This document shows, in pieces, positions 33,272-41,338 of a stretch of DNA of 64,000 bases. Below the pieces are notes generated by a model, which saw only the letters and a program-made list of their open reading frames with translations, had not been told where the DNA came from and made no database searches. The stretch is taken from the NCBI RefSeq assembly GCF_052113225.1, contig NZ_JBFRCT010000003.1, positions 248,001 through 312,000 on the forward strand, read 5' to 3'. Made by a program: the position numbers and the translations under genes. Source of the DNA: Pristimantibacillus sp052113225. Lineage in GTDB: Bacteria; Bacillota; Bacilli; Paenibacillales; Paenibacillaceae. The first letter of the stretch is position 1; each line of letters starts with the position of its first letter.

Positions 33272-34237
33272 ATGGAAATTGTTAAAATATCGCCGAGAGG
33301 TTATTGCTATGGCGTCGTAGATGCAATGGTGCTTGCTTTGCAAACAGCAAAAAACTTGGACCTCCCGCGTCCCATTTATATTCTTGGCATGATTGTTCAT
33401 AATGCGCATGTTACCGATGCATTCGAGCAGGAAGGCGTTATTACGCTTGACGGCGAGAATCGTCTTGAAATTTTGGAGCAGATTGAGCAAGGGACTGTTA
33501 TTTTTACCGCCCATGGTGTATCTCCGGAAGTACGGAACCGTGCCCGTGAGAAAGGTCTTACGATCGTAGATGCGACTTGTCCGGACGTGACAAAGACGCA
33601 TGATCTAATTCGGGAAAAAGTGGCCGAGGACTATCATATTATTTATATCGGCAAGAAGGGTCATCCCGAGCCGGAAGGAGCTATTGGCGTAGCACCGGAC
33701 CGTGTTCATCTGATTGAACGCGTTGAAGATATTGCGAAGCTTAATGTGCCCGAGGGCCGCATTATTATTACGAACCAGACGACGATGTCGCAATGGGATA
33801 TTCGTCTGATCATTAGCAAGCTTATTGAGACGTATCCAAAGGCTGAGATCCATAACGAAATCTGCCTGGCTACGCAAGTACGGCAAGAAGCTGTCGCAGA
33901 ACAAGCCGGAGCAGCACAGCTGTGTATCGTTGTTGGCGACCCGCGCAGTAATAACTCGAACCGTCTCGCACAAGTATCCGAGGAGATTGCCGGTGTAACA
34001 GCCTACCGTGTAGCCGACGTCTCGGAGATCAAGCAGGAGTGGCTTGTTGGTATCGAGCGTGTTGCTGTAACCTCTGGCGCTTCTACTCCTACACCGATTA
34101 CAAAAGAAGTAATCGCCTACCTGGAGCAGTATGACAATGCTAACCCAGACACGTGGGAGATCAAACGTACGGTTAACAAAAACAAACTGCTTCCTACGAT
34201 TCGTACTAAAACGGTCGCAGGCCCAGCAGAAGCTTAA
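33272..34237 (+). CDS. ispH: 4-hydroxy-3-methylbut-2-enyl diphosphate reductase
   Basis: A protein of 321 residues with the three iron-sulfur cysteines: Cys12 in GYCYGV, DATCPDV and EICLATQ. It makes IPP and DMAPP in the last step of the MEP isoprenoid pathway. The GTG at 33263 opens the frame, but the ATG at 33272 has the better spacing to AGCAGG. It supplies isoprenoids for menaquinone and undecaprenyl phosphate. Last in a run of plus-strand genes before a terminator. Confidence 0.95.
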   Translation: MEIVKISPRGYCYGVVDAMVLALQTAKNLDLPRPIYILGMIVHNAHVTDAFEQEGVITLDGENRLEILEQIEQGTVIFTAHGVSPEVRNRAREKGLTIVDATCPDVTKTHDLIREKVAEDYHIIYIGKKGHPEPEGAIGVAPDRVHLIERVEDIAKLNVPEGRIIITNQTTMSQWDIRLIISKLIETYPKAEIHNEICLATQVRQEAVAEQAGAAQLCIVVGDPRSNNSNRLAQVSEEIAGVTAYRVADVSEIKQEWLVGIERVAVTSGASTPTPITKEVIAYLEQYDNANPDTWEIKRTVNKNKLLPTIRTKTVAGPAEA

Positions 34238-34246
34238 TAAACAGTT

Positions 34247-34296
34247 AGGGTACAACTAATGGGAGATGTCCTATGGTTGTGCCCTTTTGTTTGTTT
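34247..34296 (+). terminator. ispH terminator
   Basis: AGGGTACAACTA..TATGGTTGTGCCC stem followed by TTTTGTTTGTTTTT. Confidence 0.8.
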
Positions 34297-34336
34297 TTAA
34301 GTGCCCTTTGAAGTTTCAAAGGCTAATNGCACAGAG

Positions 34337-34468
34337 TGCAACGGAGTAAGTGAATGTTCTGGAGAAGCGGAGCATTCGCCTTGGTGGTCGGATTCTAACC
34401 TTCGGGATACTTGTTCAAGGAATCCGACCAGCACAGCGATCGTAAGAATATTCACTTACGTAGTTGCA
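34337..34468 (+). repeat. Dispersed structured element, copy B
   Basis: Outer stem TGCAAC + GTAAGTGAATGTTCT (34337-34360) with AGAATATTCACTTAC + GTTGCA (34445-34468), about 20 bp with one mismatch and a 3-nt internal loop. Core GGAGAAGCGGAGCATTCGCC, core helix TCGC/GCGA. Inner stem TGGTCGGATTC (34385-34395) with GAATCCGACCA (34420-34430), 11 perfect bp. The loop ends TTGTTCAAG as in copy C. An unresolved base (34328) lies just before it. Confidence 0.88.
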
Positions 34469-34490
34469 TGTTTTCGAAGCAAATTTCTTG

Positions 34491-34520
34491 TTGACGAAAA
34501 GGGTACTCCTCGTGTATATT
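34491..34520 (+). promoter_or_regulatory. Probable promoter of aroF
   Basis: TTGACG (34491-34496), 18-nt spacer, TATATT (34515-34520). Confidence 0.6.
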
Positions 34521-34537
34521 TACTTTAACAAGTAAAA

Positions 34538-34585
34538 GCATAAAAGCCAGAAAGCATAAAAGCCAGAAAGCATAAAAGCTAAGAA
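34538..34585 (+). repeat. 16-bp tandem repeat in the aroF leader
   Basis: GCATAAAAGCCAGAAA occurs at 34538, 34554 and (diverging after GCATAAAAGC) 34570. It lies between the aroF promoter and its ribosome-binding site, so it is in the leader RNA. No stem is obvious. Confidence 0.75.
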
Positions 34586-34623
34586 GCGTATAAGCGTTGA
34601 AGTGAAAAAGAGGAGAGATGAAC

Positions 34624-35685
34624 ATGATCGCAATTACTAATCAAAACATATCCGAAGAACGTATTCAGGAGATTGTCAATTATATTGAAAGATCCGGCGT
34701 GCAAGCCCATGTCTCAAGAGGTACAGACCGTACAGTAATCGGTATCATCGGTAAGGCAGAACCAACACTTGCTGAGCATCTGCGTCAGATGAAAGGCGTA
34801 GAGAACGTTATCAAAATTTCGAAGTCCTACAAACTTGCAAGCCGTGACTTCCATCCGGACGATACAATCATTGATATTAAAGGCGTTAAGATCGGCGGCG
34901 ACAACCTGGTCATTATGGGCGGACCATGCGCTGTTGAATCACCGGAACAAATCGATGAAATTGCTCGTCTTGTGAAAGCGGCAGGCGGCCAGGTGCTGCG
35001 CGGTGGAGCGTTTAAGCCTCGTACAGGTCCATACAGCTTCCAAGGTGTAGGTGTTGAAGGCTTGATTATGATGGCGGAAGCGGGTAAAAGACATGGCCTG
35101 CTGACCATCACTGAGGTTATGACTCCAGAGTACGTTGATGTATGTGCGGAATATGCGGATATTCTCCAAGTTGGTACCCGCAATATGCAAAACTTCGATC
35201 TGCTTCGCAAGCTTGGAACGATTAAGACACCGGTATTGCTCAAACGTGGTTTCAGCTCAACTTATGACGAATTCCTGAATGCAGCAGAATACATTCTTGC
35301 CGGCGGAAATCCGAATGTTATGTTATGTGAACGCGGAATCCGAACGTTCGAGACTTACACAAGAAATACACTCGACTTATCGGCGATCCCAGTCCTGCAA
35401 GGGCTTAGCCATCTGCCTGTAATCTCGGATCCTAGCCACGGTACAGGCCGCCGCGAATTGGTAGAACCAATGTCGAAAGCATCTGTTGCAGCCGGAGCGA
35501 ACGGATTAATCGTAGAAATGCATACCGATCCGGATAATTCGATGACAGGTGATGGCGTACAGTCCTTATTCCCGGATCAATTCGCTAATTTGTTAAAGGA
35601 TTTAGAGAAACTAGCACCACTAGTAGGCAAGCAATTTAATACTTCGAAGGAGCCTGCAGAGGCCTTCGCAGAGTGGAAAATATAA
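34624..35685 (+). CDS. aroF: 3-deoxy-7-phosphoheptulonate synthase, type I beta
   Basis: A protein of 353 residues. An N-terminal ferredoxin-like regulatory domain (about 1-75) precedes the TIM-barrel DAHP synthase core, with GGPCAVES, GGAFKPRTGPYSFQG and ISDPSHGTGRR motifs. It condenses PEP and erythrose 4-phosphate, the first step of aromatic amino-acid synthesis. The N-terminal domain is the site of feedback control in Thermotoga-type enzymes. Of two ATGs, 34624 is 8 nt from AGGAG and is preferred over 34618. Monocistronic. Confidence 0.95.
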   Translation: MIAITNQNISEERIQEIVNYIERSGVQAHVSRGTDRTVIGIIGKAEPTLAEHLRQMKGVENVIKISKSYKLASRDFHPDDTIIDIKGVKIGGDNLVIMGGPCAVESPEQIDEIARLVKAAGGQVLRGGAFKPRTGPYSFQGVGVEGLIMMAEAGKRHGLLTITEVMTPEYVDVCAEYADILQVGTRNMQNFDLLRKLGTIKTPVLLKRGFSSTYDEFLNAAEYILAGGNPNVMLCERGIRTFETYTRNTLDLSAIPVLQGLSHLPVISDPSHGTGRRELVEPMSKASVAAGANGLIVEMHTDPDNSMTGDGVQSLFPDQFANLLKDLEKLAPLVGKQFNTSKEPAEAFAEWKI

Positions 35686-35700
35686 TCAATATGTAAATCG

Positions 35701-35742
35701 AAAAAGCCGAGAAGCCTTGATACACAAGGTGTCTCGGCTTTT
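35701..35742 (+). terminator. aroF terminator
   Basis: AAAAGCCGAGA..TCTCGGCTTTT hairpin. Confidence 0.88.
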
Positions 35743-35785
35743 GTGATCGAATGTAAAGCCTTAAATGTGAACAAATGTTTAAACT

Positions 35786-35802
35786 TGTAAGTATACCTCA
35801 CA
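35786..35802. promoter_or_regulatory. GlnR/TnrA-type box upstream of glnA
   Basis: TGTAAGTATACCTCACA fits TGTNA-N7-TNACA exactly. It is 28 nt upstream of the glnA -35 hexamer (35831), the position expected for nitrogen control by GlnR or TnrA. I see only one exact box. Confidence 0.75.
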
Positions 35803-35830
35803 TACGGATAAAAAATACCTTACATAAGTA

Positions 35831-35859
35831 TTGACGATGCTAAACCGTAGTTTTATAAT
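35831..35859 (+). promoter_or_regulatory. Sigma-A promoter of glnA
   Basis: TTGACG (35831-35836), 17-nt spacer, TATAAT (35854-35859): a near-consensus promoter. Confidence 0.8.
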
Positions 35860-35937
35860 TACCTCATAGTTTGGAACGAAAATTGAACAATAACAGTTCA
35901 ACACTAAGCAAATGTTCGGAAATGGAGGAAATATCTG

Positions 35938-37362
35938 ATGTCAGTTCAAAAAGTTTTGGACAATATTAAAGAAAACAGCATTCAGTTTGTAGATTTCCGT
36001 TTCGTCGACCTCGCTGGTCGCGCGCACCACATTACACTTCCTTCGACAGAAGTTGACGCCGATACTTTCGTAAATGGTGTAGCTTTTGACGGCTCCTCGA
36101 TCCCAGGTTTCCGTGGTATCGAAGAATCTGACATGGTAATGATGCCGGATACTGAAGCAGTATTCGTTGATCCTTTCACAGATCATCCTACACTGAACAT
36201 TATGTGTAACATTCATACGCCTGATGGCGAACGTTATGAGCGCGACCCGCGCAGCATCGCTCAAAAAGCGGAAGAGTACCTGCAAACTACAGGCATCGGT
36301 ACTACTGCATTCTTCGCTCCAGAGTCCGAGTTCTTCATCTTCGACGAGGTTCGTTACGAAAGCACAATGAATTCTTCTTCCTTCTACGTGGATTCCGAAG
36401 AAGCAGGCTGGAACACGAACCGTAAAGAAGAAGGCGGCAACCTTGGCTTTAAAGTTCCTGTAAAAGGCGGTTACGTTCCGGTAGCTCCTGTTGACCAACA
36501 ACAAGACATCCGCAGCGAAATGGTTCGTCTGATGCAAGAAGTTGGCCTTCGCGTTGAGCGTCATCACCACGAAGTTGCAACTGCTGGTCAAGCAGAAATC
36601 AACTTCCGCTTTGATACACTGACGAAAACAGCTGACAACCTCATGCTGTACAAATATATCGTTCATAACACAGCTCGCCAATATGGTAAAGTGGCTACTT
36701 TCATGCCTAAACCATTGTTCGGTGACAACGGTTCTGGTATGCACGTGCATATGTCCATCTTCGATGGCGATGCTCCAATGTTCTTCGAGAAAGGCGCTTA
36801 CGGCAACCTGAGCCCACTCGCTATGAACTACATCGGCGGTGTATTGTACCATGCTCCAGCATTGATCGCTTTGACGAACCCTTCGACAAACTCGTTCAAA
36901 CGTCTGGTTCCTGGTTACGAAGCACCGGTTAACCTTGTATTCTCGAAAGGTAACCGTTCCGCTGCAGTACGTATTCCAATCGCATCGGTAACGCCAAAAG
37001 GCTGCCGTATCGAGTTCCGTACTCCGGACTCCACAGCTAACCCTTACCTGTGCTTCGCAGCTATGCTGCTTGCTGGTCTTGACGGCATCAAACGTAAACT
37101 GGATCCTGTTGCTTTGGGCTATGGTCCTTTCGACAAAAACATTTACGAATTGCCAGAAGAAGAGAAAAAAGAAATCCGCAGCGTACCTGGTACACTCGAC
37201 GAAGCGCTTGACGCTCTTGAAGCGGATTCCGAATTCTTGACTGAAACAGGCGTATTCACGGAAGAGTTCATCGCTAACTATGTTGCCGTTAAACGTAACG
37301 AAGCTAAAGCGGTAGCAATCCGTATCCATCCACACGAGTACAGCCTTTACTTCGGCTGTTAA
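35938..37362 (+). CDS. glnA: Glutamine synthetase type I, beta-like
   Basis: A protein of 474 residues, about 30 longer than Bacillus GlnA and close to the E. coli (GSI-beta) length. Catalytic motifs FDGSSIPGF, APESEFF, GGYVPVAPVD, HHHEVATAGQ and NGSGMHVHMS are present. The region DKNIYELPEEE aligns with the E. coli adenylylation loop DKNLYDLPPEE and keeps the tyrosine (Tyr403). It makes glutamine from glutamate and ammonium. The GlnR/TnrA-type box and strong promoter indicate nitrogen control. No glnR gene precedes it, unlike the glnRA operon, so this may be a second synthetase. Confidence 0.95.
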   Translation: MSVQKVLDNIKENSIQFVDFRFVDLAGRAHHITLPSTEVDADTFVNGVAFDGSSIPGFRGIEESDMVMMPDTEAVFVDPFTDHPTLNIMCNIHTPDGERYERDPRSIAQKAEEYLQTTGIGTTAFFAPESEFFIFDEVRYESTMNSSSFYVDSEEAGWNTNRKEEGGNLGFKVPVKGGYVPVAPVDQQQDIRSEMVRLMQEVGLRVERHHHEVATAGQAEINFRFDTLTKTADNLMLYKYIVHNTARQYGKVATFMPKPLFGDNGSGMHVHMSIFDGDAPMFFEKGAYGNLSPLAMNYIGGVLYHAPALIALTNPSTNSFKRLVPGYEAPVNLVFSKGNRSAAVRIPIASVTPKGCRIEFRTPDSTANPYLCFAAMLLAGLDGIKRKLDPVALGYGPFDKNIYELPEEEKKEIRSVPGTLDEALDALEADSEFLTETGVFTEEFIANYVAVKRNEAKAVAIRIHPHEYSLYFGC

Positions 37363-37383
37363 TTCGAAACGCACTTATCCAAG

Positions 37384-37411
37384 CGGGCTCCCAATCGGGG
37401 GTCCGTTTTTT
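37384..37411 (+). terminator. glnA terminator
   Basis: CGGGCTCCC / GGGGGTCCG imperfect hairpin followed by TTTTTTATTT, 21 nt after the glnA stop; it overlaps the end of the convergent thpR gene. Confidence 0.65.
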
Positions 37412-37988
37412 ATTTGGTTAATTCAAGCTCAACAAGCGGCTCATACATAGGTCTTTCGCCCAACCGGGTACGATAGAGAGTAATGCGATTGACGTCGAAA
37501 GTTGTCTGATGCTGTAGAAAGGGGCTGGAGAGGCTTTGTAGCTTCTCGGGTGTACAAGTCTCATTGGCTGCATATTTCCTCGCTAACGTGACATGAGGAC
37601 GATAGGGACGGGTTTCAGGAGTGAAACCGATGGCGGAATGAAGTGATTGGCCAAGCTTATTATGCAGCTGCAGGAGTGATTTGGGTATTTCTTTTAGACC
37701 AAGCCATAGTACTGACGGCTGATCCTTGCGGCCAAATATGTCTAAATTCGACAATTCAAGAGGGAATACATTAGACTCGGAAACGGCTTCAGTCATTGCT
37801 TGCTTAATGTCGGGAATTGTAGAAATAGAGGTGTCACCAATAAAATGAAGCGTAATGTGCAGATCGTGGGGATCTACCCATCGCTGAAATTTCAATTGGC
37901 CCCTCCATTCAGGCAAATGACTAACGATTTGCCCGGTAATGTTTGCTGGAATGGATATTGCGGTGAAAATCCGAATATTATCTACCAT
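37410..37988 (-). CDS. thpR: RNA 2',3'-cyclic phosphodiesterase
   Basis: A protein of 192 residues of the 2H phosphoesterase family, with both HxTx motifs: HITLHF in the first half and HVTLAR in the second. It opens 2',3'-cyclic RNA ends; it was formerly named LigT or 2'-5' RNA ligase. A much longer upstream frame exists, but the ATG at 37988 has GGAG at 9 nt and starts with the family-typical MVDNIRIFTAISIP. Converges on glnA. Confidence 0.9.
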   Translation of the reverse strand: MVDNIRIFTAISIPANITGQIVSHLPEWRGQLKFQRWVDPHDLHITLHFIGDTSISTIPDIKQAMTEAVSESNVFPLELSNLDIFGRKDQPSVLWLGLKEIPKSLLQLHNKLGQSLHSAIGFTPETRPYRPHVTLARKYAANETCTPEKLQSLSSPFLQHQTTFDVNRITLYRTRLGERPMYEPLVELELTK

Positions 37989-38112
37989 ATTATTAATCTC
38001 CGTTCGACTTTTTGTCACTAACATGTTGTAAATGTACTTGAAGACAGCTCCTAAACTTGCTATCATAATCAGTATCATGTGAGATCATAAAAACTAAAGG
38101 TGGGTAACGGAA

Positions 38113-39201
38113 ATGAAACGAGCCTATAATTTCAATGCAGGACCGGCCGCTTTGCCGCTTGAAGTGCTGCAGCAGGCACAGGAGCAATTTGTCGAATATC
38201 AGGGCGCAGGTATGTCCATCATGGAAATGTCGCACCGCAGCGCACTGTATGAGCAAGTGAATAACGAATCACAAGCACTCATGCGCGAATTGTTCGGTAT
38301 TCCGGATAACTATCATGTCTTATTCCTTCAAGGGGGCGCAAGCCAGCAATTTGCAATGATTCCAATGAACCTGCTTCGTCCGGGTCGTCCCGGCGCTTAT
38401 GTTAAGACCGGCGCTTGGGCTGATAAAGCACTGAAGGAAGCAAAATTCATTGGTGAGACTGTTATTGCAGCTTCGTCAGAAAACGACAAATATATGCGGA
38501 TGCCAAATGTGAATGATTTCATTGTTCCCGATAATGCCGCTTACCTTCATATGACATCAAATGAAACAATCGGAGGCGTTCAATTCCAGGAGTTCCCGAC
38601 GAACCTTGGCAATGTGCCGCTTGTAGCTGATATGTCGAGTGACATTTTGAGCCGTCCAATTGATATTAACAAGTTTGGTCTTATTTATGCGGGCGCGCAA
38701 AAAAACCTTGGTCCATCGGGTGTAACCGTAGTTATCGTTCGTGATGATCTGGTTCAAGACAGCCCGAAAGACATTCCGGCCATCTTCCGTTACGATACAC
38801 ATGCGAAGAACAGCTCGCTGTATAATACACCGCCATCCTTCTCGGTATATATGGTTAATCTGGTCCTGAAATGGATCAAATCAAACGGCGGAGTTGCTGC
38901 AATGGAGCAGCTCAATCGAGACAAAACGAAGCTGATCTACGATGCGATTGATCAAAGCAATGGCTTCTATATCGGATGTGCTCATCCGGACAGCCGCTCG
39001 CTAATGAACATTACCTTCCGTATCCAAAGCGAAGAGCTTGAGAAGCAATTCGTAAAAGAATCGGAACAAAACGGCTTTGTTGGCCTAAAGGGTCATCGCG
39101 ATGTTGGCGGCTTGCGTGCTTCGACGTACAATGCGGTTCCGCATGAAAGCTGCAAAGCGCTTGCTGAATTTATGGCTGATTTCCAGCGCCGCAACGTTTA
39201 A
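38113..39201 (+). CDS. serC: Phosphoserine aminotransferase
   Basis: A protein of 362 residues of PLP fold type I. The start YNFNAGPAALP is diagnostic, and the PLP lysine lies in YAGAQKNLGPSG. It converts 3-phosphohydroxypyruvate to phosphoserine in serine synthesis. AGGTGGG precedes the ATG. Monocistronic with its own terminator; serA and serB are not in the window. It provides serine for the CysK route. Confidence 0.97.
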   Translation: MKRAYNFNAGPAALPLEVLQQAQEQFVEYQGAGMSIMEMSHRSALYEQVNNESQALMRELFGIPDNYHVLFLQGGASQQFAMIPMNLLRPGRPGAYVKTGAWADKALKEAKFIGETVIAASSENDKYMRMPNVNDFIVPDNAAYLHMTSNETIGGVQFQEFPTNLGNVPLVADMSSDILSRPIDINKFGLIYAGAQKNLGPSGVTVVIVRDDLVQDSPKDIPAIFRYDTHAKNSSLYNTPPSFSVYMVNLVLKWIKSNGGVAAMEQLNRDKTKLIYDAIDQSNGFYIGCAHPDSRSLMNITFRIQSEELEKQFVKESEQNGFVGLKGHRDVGGLRASTYNAVPHESCKALAEFMADFQRRNV

Positions 39202-39209
39202 GGATAAAC

Positions 39210-39250
39210 AAAGACCGCCATTCCCAAGCAGGGAAGGCGGTCTTCATCTT
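39210..39250 (+). terminator. serC terminator
   Basis: AAGACCGCCATTCCC / GGGAAGGCGGTCTT stem followed by a T-rich tail; also usable for the convergent response regulator ending at 39261. Confidence 0.88.
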
Positions 39251-39260
39251 TCATACAAGT

Positions 39261-39977
39261 TTATGCAAGGGAAGAATCGGCTATATTAGGGGCGTGCAGC
39301 TTGTAACCGACATTCCGGACCGTCATAATATATTCCGGTGTTCGTGCATTTTGCTCGATTTTATCACGCAGATGACTAATATGAACGTCAACGATCCGAG
39401 TATCGCCTAAGAAATGATAATCCCAGACGCCATGCAGCAATTGCTGTCGACTTAATACTTTACCTCTATGCTTACATAAGAAGAGAAGAAGCTCAAATTC
39501 TTTGGGTGTAAGTTCAATCGTTTTGCCATCAATGAGTACTTCGCGTTGTTCAGCCCGAACCGTTAATCTCCCAATGTCGAAAGCCGTCGATTCGGCTTGA
39601 CTCGGAAGAGCTTGAATGCGGCGGAAGATTGCCTGGATACGCGAAATAAGTTCTTGTGGGCTAAACGGCTTCGTCATGTAATCGTCGGCACCGTTATCGA
39701 GTCCCGCGATTTTGTCTGTTACATCCTGCAAGGCTGTTAACATAACGATGGGTACAGCGTTGCTTTGCTTGCGCAGCTCACGGCATACTTGAATGCCATC
39801 CATCTTCGGAAGCATTAAGTCAAGTACGATCAGGTCAGGGCGGAACGGCTTCAGCATCTCAAATACAGCCTCACCATCGCTTACGCACCGGACATCATAG
39901 CCAGCGAGTTTTAAATTAAATTCGATAAGCATGGAGATGGAAGGCTCGTCATCGACGACCAAAATTTTCTTTTTCAT
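39261..39977 (-). CDS. Orphan OmpR-family response regulator (PhoP-like)
   Basis: A protein of 238 residues: receiver domain with acceptor Asp in LIVLDLMLPKMDG and Lys in DYMTKPFSPQE, then a winged helix (LTPKEFELLLFL, VDVHISHLRDKIE, VRNVGYKL). Closest in feel to PhoP/WalR-type regulators. AAGGAG precedes the ATG. No histidine kinase gene is next to it on either side, so its partner is elsewhere or it acts alone. Target genes unknown. Confidence 0.9.
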   Translation of the reverse strand: MKKKILVVDDEPSISMLIEFNLKLAGYDVRCVSDGEAVFEMLKPFRPDLIVLDLMLPKMDGIQVCRELRKQSNAVPIVMLTALQDVTDKIAGLDNGADDYMTKPFSPQELISRIQAIFRRIQALPSQAESTAFDIGRLTVRAEQREVLIDGKTIELTPKEFELLLFLCKHRGKVLSRQQLLHGVWDYHFLGDTRIVDVHISHLRDKIEQNARTPEYIMTVRNVGYKLHAPNIADSSLA

Positions 39978-40138
39978 CGTATCTATTCTCCTTTTGCCTC
40001 CTACATGATATCTCCATTATGAGTAGAGACGTTTATGAGGAGATTAAGGGTACGTTAAGCGTATGTAAAAATTGCCGCATTCGTGCGGGAACTTATTGAA
40101 TCGTGTATAATGACATAGAATGTGAGGTAAACACAGTT

Positions 40139-40603
40139 ATGACTTTTCATATTGTATTGGTTGAACCTGAAATTCCTGCAAACACGGGTAATATTGCAAG
40201 GACCTGCGCAGCTACAGGTGCCCATCTTCATCTTGTCCGTCCTCTTGGATTCCAGACCGATGACCGCACGCTGAAGCGGGCAGGACTGGATTATTGGCAT
40301 GCCGTTCATGTTGAGTATCATGATTCATTCCAAGAACTGCTCGATGCGAATCCCGATGGACGATTCTTTTATGCCAGCACAAGAGCACGTAAAGTATATA
40401 CGGAGTTTGAATTCCAGGATGGAGACTTCTTCGTATTTGGCAAGGAAACGAAAGGGCTGCCCCAAGAGTTGATTGAGGCTAACCTTGATACTTGTATGCG
40501 TATGCCAATGACAGGTGACGTCAGATCATTGAATTTGTCCAACTCGGCAGCGATTATTGTGTATGAGGCTTTGCGTCAGAATCAGTTCCCAGGAATGGAC
40601 TGA
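40139..40603 (+). CDS. trmL: tRNA (cytidine(34)-2'-O)-methyltransferase
   Basis: A protein of 154 residues, the size of small SPOUT methyltransferases of the TrmL/YibK type. Conserved parts: EPEIPANTGNIARTCAATG at the start, FGKETKGLP, and the knot region MRMPMTGDVRSLNLSNSAAII. It methylates the wobble ribose of tRNA-Leu species. An upstream frame from 40103 lacks a ribosome-binding site. Confidence 0.93.
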   Translation: MTFHIVLVEPEIPANTGNIARTCAATGAHLHLVRPLGFQTDDRTLKRAGLDYWHAVHVEYHDSFQELLDANPDGRFFYASTRARKVYTEFEFQDGDFFVFGKETKGLPQELIEANLDTCMRMPMTGDVRSLNLSNSAAIIVYEALRQNQFPGMD

Positions 40604-40724
40604 ATTAGCATGATATTAAGGATTATCCCTCAATGGGGAGGAATTCAGGTTCACCCATCGAAAGTCTATTGTGCAAAGGTTTCACAGGATAGCTTGCAAA
40701 ACTAGACATAAAGAGGTGAAAATG

Positions 40725-40976
40725 ATGAAACCAGCAGGTGTGGTTAGAAAGGTGGACCAACTCGGACGTATTGTCCTTCCTAAATCACTGCGTAAACGGT
40801 ATCAAATGAATGAAGGTGATCCTGTAGAGATCTTAGTACAGGGCGACCATATTATTTTGGAACGTTACCGTCCAAGATGTGTTTTCTGCGGATCGATGGA
40901 ACAAGTGAAAGATTTCAAGGACCGTTATTTATGCGAACAATGCATGAGTGAGATGGGACAGCTTCACAACCGTTAA
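40725..40976 (+). CDS. AbrB-family DNA-binding protein with a CxxC-CxxC tail
   Basis: A protein of 83 residues. The N-terminal half (AGVVRKVDQLGRIVLPKSLR) is a typical AbrB/SpoVT swapped-hairpin DNA-binding domain. The C-terminal half has C52-x2-C55 and C70-x2-C73, a probable zinc ribbon, in place of the usual AbrB multimerisation domain. ATGs at 40722 and 40725 are both near GAGGTG; 40725 gives the better distance. Likely a transition-state-type regulator; the metal site may decide dimerisation or sensing. Targets unknown. Confidence 0.85.
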   Translation: MKPAGVVRKVDQLGRIVLPKSLRKRYQMNEGDPVEILVQGDHIILERYRPRCVFCGSMEQVKDFKDRYLCEQCMSEMGQLHNR

Positions 40977-41033
40977 TCAGCAATTATCCATAGCGCTATT
41001 AGTAAGCCCTCACATAACCATTATTCGGAACAA

Positions 41034-41080
41034 AAAAATGAAGCTTCTCCTAAAATGTTTAGGAGAAGCTTCATTTTTTT
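41034..41080. terminator. Bidirectional terminator
   Basis: AAATGAAGCTTCTCCTAAA / TTTAGGAGAAGCTTCATTT, a perfect stem with A-run before and T-run after. Ends the AbrB-like gene (+) and the small membrane protein gene (-). Confidence 0.93.
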
Positions 41081-41086
41081 GCCTGC

Positions 41087-41185
41087 TTAGAGGCCTTTGG
41101 TCTTGTCGTCGTTGTAGGAAGACGTCAAGATCGCAGTCAGGAACAAAATAAAGACTGTCATGACAATAACGAAAGTTGTAGACAT
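41087..41185 (-). CDS. Small single-span membrane protein, 32 residues
   Basis: Encodes MSTTFVIVMTVFILFLTAIL followed by TSSYNDDKTKGL. One transmembrane helix spans about residues 4-21, with a polar, charged C-terminal tail. GGAGGTG lies 9 nt before the ATG, and the gene is closed by a strong bidirectional terminator 6 nt after the stop, so it is very probably real. No family recognised. Divergent from the aminotransferase gene. Confidence 0.7.
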   Translation of the reverse strand: MSTTFVIVMTVFILFLTAILTSSYNDDKTKGL

Positions 41186-41338
41186 TATGTTGACACCTCC
41201 GATAAGCTAGTTTCATTATACCCAAGGTTTAGGAAAAAGAAAACGTGTAAAGTTAGTTTTATTGCATGGAATGTTTTTATTATGCGACAATAAACTCATG
41301 AAAAATCATGGCTTTTAATACGGGAGGAGACGGAAAAA

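Noticed and set aside
35941..37374. 477-codon open frame antisense to glnA
   Set aside because: It mirrors glnA almost exactly; glnA has clear catalytic motifs, a promoter and a ribosome-binding site. The antisense frame has none of these and no recognisable domain, and arises from codon bias.
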